A DNA stretch of 64,000 bases from Marasmius tenuissimus (lineage: Eukaryota > Basidiomycota > Agaricomycetes > Agaricales > Marasmiaceae): contig JAQOTA010000052.1 in the NCBI GenBank assembly GCA_029532415.1, forward strand, positions 3,224,001 to 3,288,000. Direction: 5' to 3'. This document shows, piece by piece, positions 22,469 to 34,177 of this stretch. Position 1 is the stretch's first letter. Every line of letters starts with the position of its first letter. The position numbers and the translations under genes are program-made. The notes beneath the pieces are model-generated. The model saw only the letters and a list, made by a program, of their open reading frames with translations, searched no databases and had not been told where the DNA came from.

Positions 22469-25400
22469 GGCGATTACGAGCGATAATCCTGTGGAATGAG
22501 GCTTTTATGGGTGGAAAACGTGTCCAGTGGTCAGGAAAATCACAAAAAAATGAAAACATTGATGACATTCATGTTGGGCAGAACAAAGGAGCATGGGAGT
22601 AAGCGCAGTGGCATGCAGGGTTGCTTGAAGCGAGAAAAAAAAAAGACAGAGGATTCCCACGCACCAACTCGCTCAAATCCTTGACAACGTCCACCCAGAA
22701 AGCCAGCGGAAAGCATCGTTGTCGGATAACGAAAAAGGATCTCGAGTCTGTCTGAATTTGAAAGTATGTGTGTACTTGAACTCACCATCGGCTTACGTAC
22801 TAACGATCCTGTAGTCCTAAATTTAGGAAATCCTTCGACTCACTGATCATCTCAGCTTTCGTTGGGCTCATACTCTGCGCAATCTTGAATGTTTCATCTT
22901 CGACAGGGTTACAATTACCTCTGCCCTCCCCCTTCCCCAGACTCTGGTTCGATATCCTCGTGAAAACACCTTCCTAGTCATCGGCCGCCTCTCTCAAATT
23001 CTTCCATGTTCGCTGGGCATCCACTCCAGAAAACGAGGGTGGCATCAGTCCGCTTTCCTTCTGGAGCTTGATTACTTATTCCTGCAATCAATGCACCTCC
23101 GATCCTCTCACTCATATTTACTCGCAGCCAGAGGCTTCGATCACGAGTACAAACGTTTGTACATTGCCTCGAATGCCTAGGCCAGAGCCGCATTGTCGGT
23201 CTCTTATTGAAGCGTCTTCCTCAGAATCAGGGTGATTTCTATCCTCTGGCTCCCGCGATGTAAAAGATTTCCAGCTTCTTCTAGGCTTATCTCTGCGACG
23301 CGGAAAGGCGGTTCTATTGTGGTGTCCCTATATATGGTCTAAACTCATTCCGTCTCTCTGTCCACCCTTGCGAAAGTGCGGCGCGTTGTTGTATCGAAAT
23401 TGATAGGAACAGCTTCCAAGCCTACTAAGGACTTGTCCTTATCTCAGTGCTCCAAGGAACATCAGAAATGTGATACTATGGTAGGTGATTCTTGTTTGCT
23501 ATTCATGAACACGGACTCGGTTTGACAAGATTAACTATTAGGATCCAGGAACCACCGCCAACTTTGAAGCCATCGTCTCAATACATATCTCTGATATGTC
23601 GGTGGCTTGCGTGACACCTCGTTCGTCGATCCGAGTTCCGAGCCCCGGGCTCGCTCTCGTTTCGAGTCTGGAGAGCAATTTAAAAGTGGAGTCGAACGTT
23701 CAACATCGTTCACTTACGGGCCCAGGCTTAGTACATGTTCAACGTTCACATCCAGCCTTTGGAGCCCAGCGTCATGACATAGAAACATATGTCCTTGGAT
23801 GGTTCGGACTAGTGCTATTCGTGCCCTTGGAGCTAAGGGAAACCTCCAAAGTCTAAACGTTTAGATGTTTTGTTAAGTCTTAAAACGGCGGACAAAGGCG
23901 TCATCGTCGTATGACTAGAAATCTCTTTTTTATCTTCGTCGGGAAAGGACAAGCCAAGATGTGGCTATTTCTGCTTCTCAATGACGCATTCGCGCCAATC
24001 CATGGTTATTTTCTGAGGGTCGCTAATCGATCTTCGGCCACTCCACGACTGATGCAGTTCTCATTCATTTCCATCACAGTCTATCAGTCATGAAATGTGG
24101 CGTATCTAGCCTCAACTCGTCAGGTATCCAAGCCCTATTCTAGACGATTGAGACAACTAGATGGTCTAAGTCCGGTTGTGGTCAACTTCTTTCGTTCAAC
24201 TCCGCAACAGAATACTATGTATCCGAGGATTTCATCTACACTGGTCTCGGCGCCCGGAGTCCCACCCCACAACATATTCTTCACTACGACCCCTTCGCAA
24301 GCTTTTTGTGTCGGTACCTTCCGACTTCTTCCCTTCTTCTCATGGCGGCGAGTCTCCTCCTTACGGGCGCTTGTAGGAACCTCCGAGTGGCGTCGATACC
24401 GCGAACCCACACCCGGAACTACGGAGTGTTTTCATTACTTGCGAATACACGTTAAGCCACCTCGAGACCTAATCATATATTCCTTCGACTGTACGGTTTC
24501 CATCTCGATACTGCTCTTACTATGCTTTGCACATCTTTACCTCCATACCCATTCGTTGCGTGCGTCGTTTCACTATCCGCCTGGCCGAGATACGTATCAA
24601 CGTGCTCACTGCGGCGTATTGAGGGCTCTGTCTCGAATCATCTGCCACGGTTATTCGTTATCGCTGCCCGACCATGATTATAGTCGTCTTCACTGTACTC
24701 AGCGGCGATTCCGTGCCACCAATAATTCAAATGGTCATCTCCATGCAGTCGGGAGTCAATATTCAGGCCTTCAGGCCCCAGGTCCAGGTTTTCGATCACT
24801 TCCGAACACGAACTCGGCCTAAATTTTCTAGGAGGACCAGTCCCCGGCAATCATAGTTCCGTCTCCGACTCCTCCCTCTGCGACCTGGACTGGCCTACTA
24901 GATACTTGCCTTTTGATTGTAGGCGAGTACCGACCTTATAACCGTCGCGGAGAATCTAGAGCGAGGGCGTCTTCGTATTGATCGCATCTACGAGTTCTTG
25001 CAGCCTAAACCTTCAAACTTTGGAACGAATAGGACAAAATTCTAGACACCGATATTCCGAGTTTGAGGCCCCGGCCTTCGTCTCAGTGCCACTAGAACGA
25101 CAAGGGAGAACAAAAGAACAATGGCAGAACGGAAGGGTGTCCAGGGTCCTCCTCAAGCTTGCATCTATCCCCTTGTCTTCCCGAGCCGACAATTTACGGT
25201 TGTAACGGATCCGATACCCATTGGTCCTCGAATGATGGGCGCTTCGAGGGTGTTTTGTTATTTTGGGAGGTTTCCATGCGTCTCGGAGCGGGAATTGACT
25301 CCTAAGTACTGAGTGGTACTGAGCGCTGACCACGGTACTGCTGGCCTTTGGGCTTCGGTCTTGAGCAGAATGTTCTTATCGATCGTTTTCGTTCTCAGCT

Positions 25401-26751
25401 ACTTGAGTAGAGTCCACGGTAGCTCCTACTCTCCAAGGTTTCCATTCTCCATATGCCAACCTTACACCCTTGTCACGAAGCAAATATACTTGTCTCCAAT
25501 TCTCCATTCTTCACCTCCTCAGAAAATTTCACGCCCCCATCCTGATGCTATTCTACGCTATCACACTTTGAGGGTACCGCCCTGTACCGCCACATCAGCA
25601 TCCTCCCACAATCTCCCTTCGAGCCACATGAGAACCGCGAACACCGAATTATCCATCAAATGGAATCTGTTCGTTTCGCCAACAATCGGATAGGTCTCCC
25701 AGCATCGATTTTCCTTATGAGGAAACGGGTAGTGGTTTTCCTCGACTTTCTACTACGAGGGGATGGATACCTCAGGACCGTTCTCCGATTCGGAGAACGG
25801 TGAGAACGGTGGAATTTGGTGACATTGGGGCGTTGTCAATCGCGAATCACGATGTGCGAGGACCACGATGTACGGTGACTAGGGTTGATTAGCCTTGTGA
25901 GTAAACTTTTCTGCAAAGCCCCAAGTTCGACGACTGATCGCGCCTAGTCAGTCATGAGCTGTCATATTCCTCGGCGCGAGCGACCGCACTCACTGTCCGA
26001 GGACTTCATTGTCTTTTCGAAGCTTCTCAGTCTCCCACTACATATGGAACGACGAACAAACGAACAACCGTGGTCAAGTTGACAAAAAGAGTTTGGCGTA
26101 GTTTATCTTATCCTCCATTGTCCCTTCGAAGGCACCCTTTATCAGAGTATTAGGGTTACAGAGTTCATCGCTCCATATTCCATTCCTTTGTCTGCCAAGT
26201 GGTGAGTACCCTCGTTGGTTAGCTCAAGAGTTTTGGCGTTGATCAGGAGGGTCTGCAGATCGGAAGCATGACCTCCTTGGTAGTCTACTAGTAAAAAGGC
26301 TGGCCTAAACTTGCGGTAACTTGTTCTTCATCCTGACGACTCTCAAGCCACTAGAAGTATGTAACACTATGGGTCCACAATACGAATTCGTTCTGAAGGG
26401 ACTCGGGAGTACGTATAAGTACGCATCCCCACTCCTCAATTATCCCCTCACCCCACTCAGCGTCCGCTTTCGGAGCCGGATTGCGAGCTATTGCGAGCAA
26501 GTTTCAGCTTCCCATTATTGCTCTTGGCACGTCGGCGGCAGCCTCAGTATACGTACACACGCCATGCAAAACGGCCATAGGGTCCCGACTCTCAGGGAAC
26601 GAATAGATCGACAAACATACGTGCATTCTAATGAAGAGTTCCTGAACATAACGCTAATCATCCACTCACGCTGTCACCCTCGAAATTTTTTTAATAGACT
26701 TGTCCTTGGACCTTTGGTAAATTTGGTGATCGATTCGTTGATGGAGACGTA
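22469..26751. other. gene-poor interval, 4.3 kb
   Basis: Open frames of up to about 240 codons (24097-24822 and 26321-27049, plus strand) lack motifs, good codon pattern or splice-linked continuation, and I treat them as chance. A perfect 11-bp-arm palindrome is at 25778-25800. The right end abuts the TA target site of the nested transposon. Confidence 0.5.
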
Positions 26752-27029
26752 TACAGTGCGCCAAGGCAGTTCCCGGTTGTTGATTTGGCGCGCGGGACCC
26801 CCAAAAATAACTTCTTTTTCTCCTCCCGCAAATGTAATCATAACCTCTCGTTTATATGCTGCATTAATAGCTATCATCCATAGGTATATAGGGTGTAAAT
26901 TGCTAAGTGTTTGGATGAGGTCGACCCTTCTCCCCCCCGAAAAAGTGAAACACCAATTATGTAAGCATCCAAATAAGGAAGGTACCTTCTTAATAAGGAA
27001 GGTCGACTTTCCCACATCCAACTCCCTCG

Positions 27030-28649
27030 TCAATTGCTCGCTCTGTTGAGGATATTCACGTCCATTTTGATGGTGTTTGGGATTCGTCGGTGGGATTTAT
27101 ATTTTTTCACGGCATAGCTAGCCTGTGCAAGGTTCAGTCCATGCCTGAGCAAGAGAAATTAGGCCACCACAGGTTCTGAGAGCTTGAATAGCAAGGACTC
27201 ACCGATAAGCCTCCAGGTATTTCCAACAATGATTAAAATAACGTCGGATATTGTCTGTGGTGACCTTCTGAAGACACTCGGGAAAGAGTTTCTTAGCTGT
27301 GGGAAAGGTCCCATCTGCTCGCTCACGGAAATCTAAGTGTTGTGTTAGCAGCCATCTTAGCTGCGGCAGATAAAATATAAGAATGGCTCACAGCGCTTTG
27401 TTTGACCCCAGACCATCTCTATTGGATTGAGTTCACAATGGAACTTGGGCAAGAACAAGCACTTGTGTCCTGCCTGCTCGATTACCAGCTGGAGTAAGGG
27501 CTTCTCTTCGCGGAAATCCTTTTGGAGAGAAAGAACGCGCGACATGCAACAATCGGCCGGCCGGTCTAAGTTCCCATCCTCAGATTGATGACTTGCCCTT
27601 CGAGATGAGCCCTCAAGCTCAAGTGTCTCTTCCTCACCCTGCCGTGACTTTGCCTCCTTTGCTGCAGCCTCATGTGCAGCTTGAGACTGTGTGCAAGACT
27701 TGCATCTTCCCACGGCCTTCCCATTATGCTTCTCATTGAGTTCATCGAGGAGACCTCTCTCCCGAAGAATTTGCTCCATACCTTTTGCTTGTCCAGCCAA
27801 TGGTTTCCCATCTTTATCAACCCCCCGATGATTTGGGGGGAAAATCATTGACTGGGGTTTGCCAGTTGCTGGGATCATTGTGTCGTGCATGAGCGGTTGC
27901 TTACCCCCTGGGTTGCGGTTCATTTTGTGAGCTAGAAGCGCATCAGATGGGAAGGCCTCGTGCGCTGAAGAGCAGTCGAAGACAAAGACTGCAACTCCAT
28001 CGGGGAATTTGAACTCAAAAATGTCTATTGCGTCTTTGACCTGGGAAAAGAACCAAGCAATAAGGTTAAAGTTTTGAATTGAAAGTCTAAAACACACCTG
28101 CAAAATGAGTTGAGGCATATCCCACCATGGATCATAATTAGCGCCAGGATAGATAGTCCGTTCAGCATCAAAGGATTTGAGTCAGTAAGTGATAGAGTCC
28201 TCATCATGTGAGGTGTGTTCTGCGAGAGTCCGTCCATGGTTGGACCGTCCCTTCGTATTTTTGGCTCCTTTTTGAGGTTGTGAGGTTGTCTCAACAGTCG
28301 GACCCGTTGGCCGCTCGGGCAATTTCATCTGTTCCTTTATTTCTGCCTCTGTGAGCACCAACCGCCCACATTTCTCGAGGATAAAGTCCGAATGATGAAT
28401 TACCCGCCCTCGACTTTTGCTTCTGAGGGGCTGTTCTCCATCGCGAACCCAAATTCGTTCACATTGGTCATTAGCGTGAACCGTGGTCTCATCGTGACAA
28501 ATCACATAATGAGCCTTTTCCCCATCCTTCAACTTTGGAGCTATTTCTTGCAGCTCCAGCCGCTCATTTGGCTTCCCATTCTCAACAGTGATTGGTTCGT
28601 AGGAATAACAATGACTAAGTTTGGAGGTCAGTCGCAGTCACAGTAACCA
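27030..28649 (-). pseudogene. DDE transposase, C-terminal half (interrupted)
   Basis: Catalytic half of the outer element's transposase. Aspartate 1 is in VICHDETTVHAND, aspartate 2 in VFVFDCSSAHEAF, and the glutamate in LPKFHCELNPIEMVWGQTKR: a DDE triad of the DDE_3-like type common in Agaricomycetes. Exons run from about 28614 to 28130, about 28041 to 27392, about 27323 to 27206 and about 27145 to 27030, and the end reads KMDVNILNRASN. Spacer text between motifs is rich in Lys/Glu, and a CKSC plus DCC cysteine group precedes the last motif, as usual in this family. The N-terminal half lies 10 kb away at 38666-40246. An in-frame TGA at 28182-28184 lies between the HDE block and the expected YPGANYDPWWD block, so this half is also broken. 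Confidence 0.85.
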
Positions 28650-28652
28650 TTT

Positions 28653-29218
28653 CACCACTCACGGTAAGATCTCATCAAAAACTTTCTTCACCAGCAAACC
28701 CAGGACGGTCTGCTCAGTGTCTGACCGTGGTGACCCGATAGCAATAGACTTACCGACCCTGATATGTCGTTGATCAGTCGTAGTTAGTATTGTAGCCTGT
28801 GATAATACACTCATAACATACCGGCAGTCTAAAGGTCGAGTGAGAAGGCATTGGAAGCCTGAGGAATCCTGATAAGATAATGATCAGCGGCGTGTAAGAT
28901 TAAATAAGATTAGAATAGTCTTATCGGAAAACGATCAGACGCTGGTCAGAGCGCCCAAGGATGGCCGGGTCTGGACAGAAAGCCTCAGACCGGCTACGTC
29001 TGTACAGAGGCTGCTCAGCGTCTGGACACAGAGCCCCAGTTTAACTATCTACCATAAGCCACATACCAGGCCAGGCTCAGAAGCGGCCAGGCTGCTCGCA
29101 AAGTGCCATCGTGCGCAAGTCTCGGGTGCAAGCCAGTCTCGGGCACAAATCACTCTCTACGGGAGGGGCCAGCAATTGACAACAAACACATTGTCATTTG
29201 TAGCTCGAGTACATGGAA
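28653..29218. repeat. left subterminal region of the Plavaka element
   Basis: Non-coding, with several scattered copies of GTCTG/CAGAC words (for example 28708-28730 and 28930-29030), mirroring those at the right end in opposite orientation. Probably transposase-binding repeats. A short minus-strand open stretch at 28660-28780 is treated as chance. Confidence 0.5.
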
Positions 29219-32200
29219 CTACTCGTTATCGCTACCGCTATCTTCGCCATTCGAGTCTCGGTCGTTATCACCATCATCCTCGTCGCTGTCCTCGTCCCAC
29301 CCTGCCATTGCTCTGTTGAACATTTCCTCGAATGTTTCCTCCTCTCCGTCATCATCTTCTTCGTCCTCGTCCATATCGTCTTCAACCTCATCAACTCTCG
29401 CAACATCCCCATAATCATCATATTCCGGTAAAGGAATGTCATTTTCCGTGGCCTCCTCTTCGAGACGTCGGAGAAACTCGTGGAACTCAACGTGTCCGAT
29501 GCCACCACCTCGGTAACGCATGAACATGTCGGTGTCCGGGAAGCTGTAGAAAGCGCTTTAGTCAGAGCCGCCGTTGGAAGGAAGGATGCAAACTCACATA
29601 TTGACATAGTAATAGCGCCAGTCTTCATCCTCCTTATCGTACTTGTTCTCATGATACTCCTCATATACGCGAACTATCGAATTGGAAGGCAGTAGTTCCG
29701 AGGTGGTATTCCACTCGAAGGCTGGTATCATATGAGAAGCCCGAATAACTTGTGCTGGGTCAACAAAGCCAAATGCTTCGGGGTCCTCTGCATTCAAGAA
29801 ATGCACACGCGGGAGTCGCTTCGCTTTCCAGCCCCATTGATGGCTTTCATCAAACTGGAGCCAACGCACGAAAAGGAATTCCATCCGCCGCGTTCTCCTA
29901 TAAGTAGGATCTTCTCCCAGATATAGGACATTCGCGTGGTAGATCCCAATGACTCTGGCGTATAGATAAGGGTGGGGATCGCTAGGGTCGCCGGTGAGCA
30001 TCATGATGTGAGGACGCCGGCGGAACCCAATCGATTCTTTCTTGCGACGACAGTCGTACGAGGTATAGTAGAGTCGGAACCTCTGGTGCCTGTAGAATCG
30101 TCCGCCGACAAATGACAGCTGGTACAGCTCGCTATCAGAGACTAGGTCCGGGTCCATGTCGCAAATGCGAGCGATGAGATGTCGTTGAAGCTTGGACTTG
30201 AAGCCCTGATATTGAATAGTAAGTACAAGGTATAGCTCAAGAGGGAGTGATATACTTTGAGTGGTGCATCGTAAGGATTTTTGGGGTTCAGCAGCAGATG
30301 AAATTCCATTGGATTGTTCTGGTTCTGCGGTAATTGATGGTGCAGAGAGGGATCGGGCGGCGGGATCGGTTCAAGTTTGGCTCTGCGTGATGCTGCTCTT
30401 GCCGTTTTATGCTGCACCGTGATGAGTGCAGCAATCTGGCCCTCGGGCTTATTCTTGTTGGTGACTTGGTACTTTTCTTTGACCCGTTTGTGCTCTCTTT
30501 CGCCCTGCAAACAGAGGTGAGTACTTCTACTACGTAGGTAACAATGTTTTGACATACTGCTTGGGTACTAGTACCATCGGTAGTACCATACATGACGATC
30601 GCGTCTGCCGCGTGTCCAAGCGCGTGCGTCTTGTAGTTGACGAGACTGAAGGTCTTTTTGCGGGCTTCACGATCTCCCTTGGGATCCCTCTTTAGTCGGG
30701 TCTGAAGCTCGTGCTCCGTCTCCACCGTAGATATAGGAGAGATGGCCCTTTTGTACTGACGAAACAGGTCGCCAAGCTGCGTAGTTGTAGTCTTCATGGA
30801 GCCTATGGTCGAATCCGTGTGTTGCCGAAGATTGCAGTACCTTTCATACGTCGCGAAAGTGAACAGCAAGTCTTGAATAAGAGAGTCAAGGTCGTCAGGG
30901 AAAAGGCCTTCCCAGCAAGGCAGAGCACACTACGGCAAACGGTGAGGATGATTTACTGGCGACGATATAGACGCTTACCTCGAGAGCATCCTGATAGTCA
31001 CGGCCGGCGAATTTTGAGAAGTTAGACACTTTGCTCTTGAACCGGCGGATCGTCCCGTTTCCGAATGGTGGAACTTGGCGATAGCTGTTGGAGCCAGATC
31101 AGATCACAGGGGCAAACGAAAAGAAAAACAAGTGCTCACCGTGCGTCAAGGTATTCGATATGGCGCTTTTTCTTCGCTGCAAGAATCCGAATATTGTGCT
31201 TCAAGAGGTCCGAAATCCTTCCTGTAAGGTCATGGAAGCTATCTGGAACGAACATCTCGTAGTGATTGAGACCGTGAGGTTGAAAGACTTTCGAGAAAGC
31301 GCTCTGAAGAGGACTTTAGATCGAACTCAAGGTACAAATAGGAAGTTCTTACCTGAACGGCCAGAATTGAAGTACCTTCAAGATGGACTTGAACGTGATC
31401 CTCGTTGTTGATTGAATAGCCATTGTCGAAAATCGCGGCGCGGGCTTTCTTGATATCGGTTCTGACTTCATCGTTATCTGTTCGCGGACTTGTCGAATGT
31501 CGTTTCATGTCCAATTTGGTGCCGAGGAGATGCACCTTGTCCTTCGTTGTCAAGCACAGAGGGCAAGGATGGGTAGATAGGTACTTGATGCAAGCTAACA
31601 GCACTCTAGACAAATCATAAGTGAGTAAATAGAAGAACAAAGAACAGAAGACTTACTTTTCGACATAATCTGCAGTATAGAATAGGAAGCGGTAGAAGAG
31701 GAGTCGACGTATACCGTCCGCACACTCCTGAAGGTCGCCATCGGTGTACGCCTTGACAAACCTCTCGTCCGATATCAGGAGATGCCACACCGCATGGAAG
31801 AGCTCGACTTTGCAAAATCGGAGCTCAGCATCCGACGCCATCTTGTCAAAGTGCCAGTGGTAGTGTTCTTGGACGGTCTTCGGAAGCTGCGCCAACGTTT
31901 GTCAGTGTTTCAGATCACACGAGTTCGCAACGAGTCCGACTTACGGAAGGGAAATAGATAATATGGTTCATTGCCAGAGACGACGGCTTGAGGCGCGAAT
32001 ACTTCGACCAGTTACCGAACGTGAGGTACGCAGGCCACAAGCTTGCTTCACCAAAATTCGCGAGTTGGGTGGAATCGGAGTAGAGGATAATCCCGATTAT
32101 GCCAACCTCGGGACTTCCTTCAGGACGAGGGTGGAGTTTCTTCATGATCTCGGTCTCGAGACCGAGCATCATATCGGAGGTATACGACTCGCCGTAGACA

Positions 32201-33453
32201 CGTTGAATAGGCTTTGAGGGTTCCTTTGGATGCTGCCAAAACAGCTTGTAAGGTTTTAGGTGAAAGTCGGCCGTATAAGGTTCGTTCATCTCCGTTTTGA
32301 TGACATCGTACGGTTTTCGATACCAAACGTTGTCGACACAAATCGTAGGTGCATCTTCTTCGTCAACGCGATTCCTTGCTCGAGGCATTTTGACCTCCAC
32401 CTCCCCTTTTATCCAGCCATCGTAGTGCTCAAAAGGGAGCTGAGAAGTGGGCTTGGAAGACGAAACGTTGTGGTTGTATATACGATCCGTCTCACGCTGT
32501 GCACTGAAACCTTGCAGGTGCCGAATGTCAAAGTCTGGCTGAAGAATGACATTGTGCACAAGCCGGTCCAGAGCCCCTTTGGACTTGGAATGGCCGTCAA
32601 CGTGGTGCCACTTCATAAGTTGTGCAACCGTAGGGTTGGGGTGGGGATGCCAAGCTGGAAATTCGTCCACCGCAGATATGGTGCCTTCCTGTTGGTCCGA
32701 GGAAATTCTGCCAAACACACGATCCGGTGAGCGAGCGGGACTCTCTTCAGGATTTACAGCGAGAGCTACGTCGTTCAGAGGTTGGTAGTGTCGATGGATT
32801 CTGAATAAACCTGCGTTATTGGGCAGGGAGATGAACGCGGGTGCAGGTGGGGAGGGAGAGCGAGATGGAGAACGAGATGGAGAAGGTACAGGTGGAGGAG
32901 AAGGAGAGCGCCTACGCTGCAGGGGCTCGTCTCCCAACATCACGAAATCGTCGAATCGACCAGGTAGCTTTGTCTGACGAAGAGGTCGTCCGGACTGAGA
33001 CTTTAACAATGAAAAAATCAGCATTCTGAACACAAAAAGAATTCGAAACAGGCTACTCACCAGAGGAATATCATCACCTCCTCGACTTTCCTGAGCTTCG
33101 GGTGCACCGAGGTCCAATTGGACTCTAGCATTCATGCTAGGACCAGGTTCTTCCAATAGTACGGGTACGTCGAGGTCCAACGAGTCTTCAGGACCAGGTG
33201 CTTCCGAAGTTACGGGCAGATCGAGAGGTAAAGGTTGTCCTTCTTCCTGTGTCCCGATTGGAGGAGACTCGGGGTCATTGGGCGGAATATGACGCTTTTT
33301 CTCCCTGATAGCAACAGCTCGTTTCGACGCCTGTACACCCTGCAATTTTGCTGGACAACGCCATGTGTGATTACCGACTCTGGTGTACAGCTTCTTGCAG
33401 TGAGGGCAAGGTGTCTTCGTCGCGAACGGTGCGTAGCTCCCGGGATTCGTCAT
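29219..33453 (-). CDS. Plavaka transposase
   Basis: Transposase of a CACTA-like Agaricomycete element. Many exons with short introns, roughly 1,000-1,100 aa in all. In order: an N-terminal zinc-finger-like block CPHCKKLYTRVGNHTWRC; a Pro/Ser-rich acidic linker; the hallmark catalytic region with GIILYSDSTQLANFG (first Asp) and GNWSKYSRLKPSSLAMNHIIYFP; a cysteine pair HPCPLC; helical blocks (GLNHYEMFVPDSFHDLTGRI; DFHDL-type motif); GEREHKRVKEKY; a large C-terminal domain (MDPDLVSDSELYQLSF, then FLFVRWLQFD); and a very acidic tail (DEDEEDDDGEEETFEEMF) ending SGSDNE. The start is the ATG at 33453 (MTNPGSYAPF), the first in the exon after a leader intron. No stop or frameshift noticed, but not every splice site was checked. 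Confidence 0.8.
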
Positions 33454-33489
33454 TCGAACCAGACGTTGCCCGTTTCGAGTAGAATCCAA

Positions 33490-34135
33490 CCTATACAAAA
33501 ACGAATCGTCAGCAACGATGCTGCGGCTTTCGTTTTGGAGACAATTAAAACGAATTCAAAACGGGCTTTGTGCCCTCTCAGATAGCGTTTTCAATAATCA
33601 AAACTCTCTATTACTGACACTACATAGTCTATATATAATTTAAAACCAAAGACTTACCGTGTTGAAGACACTCAACCACGATGGTGGTGGTTGAGTGTCA
33701 AGAGAGGCAGACCGGGTCCCTGTGCCAAGCGGCACTGGTTCAATCCGGCATCCGGCAAAAAATCCTGCGCAAGCGCCCTGGGCGCTTGACCTAGGGCTAG
33801 GGTCAGGCAAACGCCCAAGGCGCTTGCGCAGGATTCTTTGTTTGGCTCGTCAAACAAGAGACCCGCGCGCGTGTTTGGGCGCCTCATGCCCGGCTTGACT
33901 CAGAACCACCACCATCGTGGTTGAGTCACTTCAACACAGTAAGTTTTCGTTTTCTTTGTTGTAGATACTGTACATACAAATTATATAGAGCTATAATTCA
34001 TTTTTAATAACCAATCTCTCACTGTCTAAGAGGGCAAAAAGCCCAAATAAATTCTCTTTCATCATGTCTAAACGGAAAACCGCAGCATCGTTGCTGACGA
34101 TTTGATTTTCTACCCCAGGCCAGGCGTCACCTGCT
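33490..34135. promoter_or_regulatory. palindromic bidirectional promoter with duplicated leader
   Basis: Transposase and KOW-like gene diverge from here. The two arms share, in inverted orientation, GAGGGCA(C/A)AAAGCCC and an exact 23-base block (33504-33526 and 34080-34102) lying just before the splice acceptor of each gene's first coding exon. The block itself can fold as CAGCA-TCGT-TGCTG. Between the arms is a hairpin element at 33658-33938. The two transcripts therefore begin with nearly the same leader and intron end, probably giving coordinated expression. Confidence 0.65.
33658..33938. repeat. hairpin/MITE-like repeat in the centre of the promoter
   Basis: Ends are inverted repeats of about 45 bp (33658-33705 and 33893-33938), each of which is itself a hairpin (GACACTCAACCAC paired with its complement across 7 bases). 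Inside is a second palindrome, ATCCTGCGCAAGCGCC at 33762-33777 against its complement at about 33820-33835. It contains GGTTCAATCC (about 33738), which resembles a Pol III B box. Confidence 0.65.
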
Positions 34136-34177
34136 CGGTTTAGAGCTCTTCAAGCGTTTCTACACCAAACTATCGAT

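Noticed and set aside
24097..24822. 241-codon plus-strand frame
   Set aside because: No motif or plausible splice partners; several equally long overlaps in other frames.
26321..27049. 242-codon plus-strand frame
   Set aside because: It crosses the left end of the outer transposon and lies partly antisense to the last transposase exon.
28660..28880. Open minus-strand stretch just upstream of the catalytic transposase half, looking like extra exons
   Set aside because: It lies inside the inferred Plavaka tip and does not resemble the N-terminal part expected for this transposase, which is found at 38666-40246.
33720..33760. tRNA gene or tRNA-derived SINE, from a GGTTCAATCC B-box-like word
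   Set aside because: No matching A box, anticodon arm or acceptor stem could be laid out.
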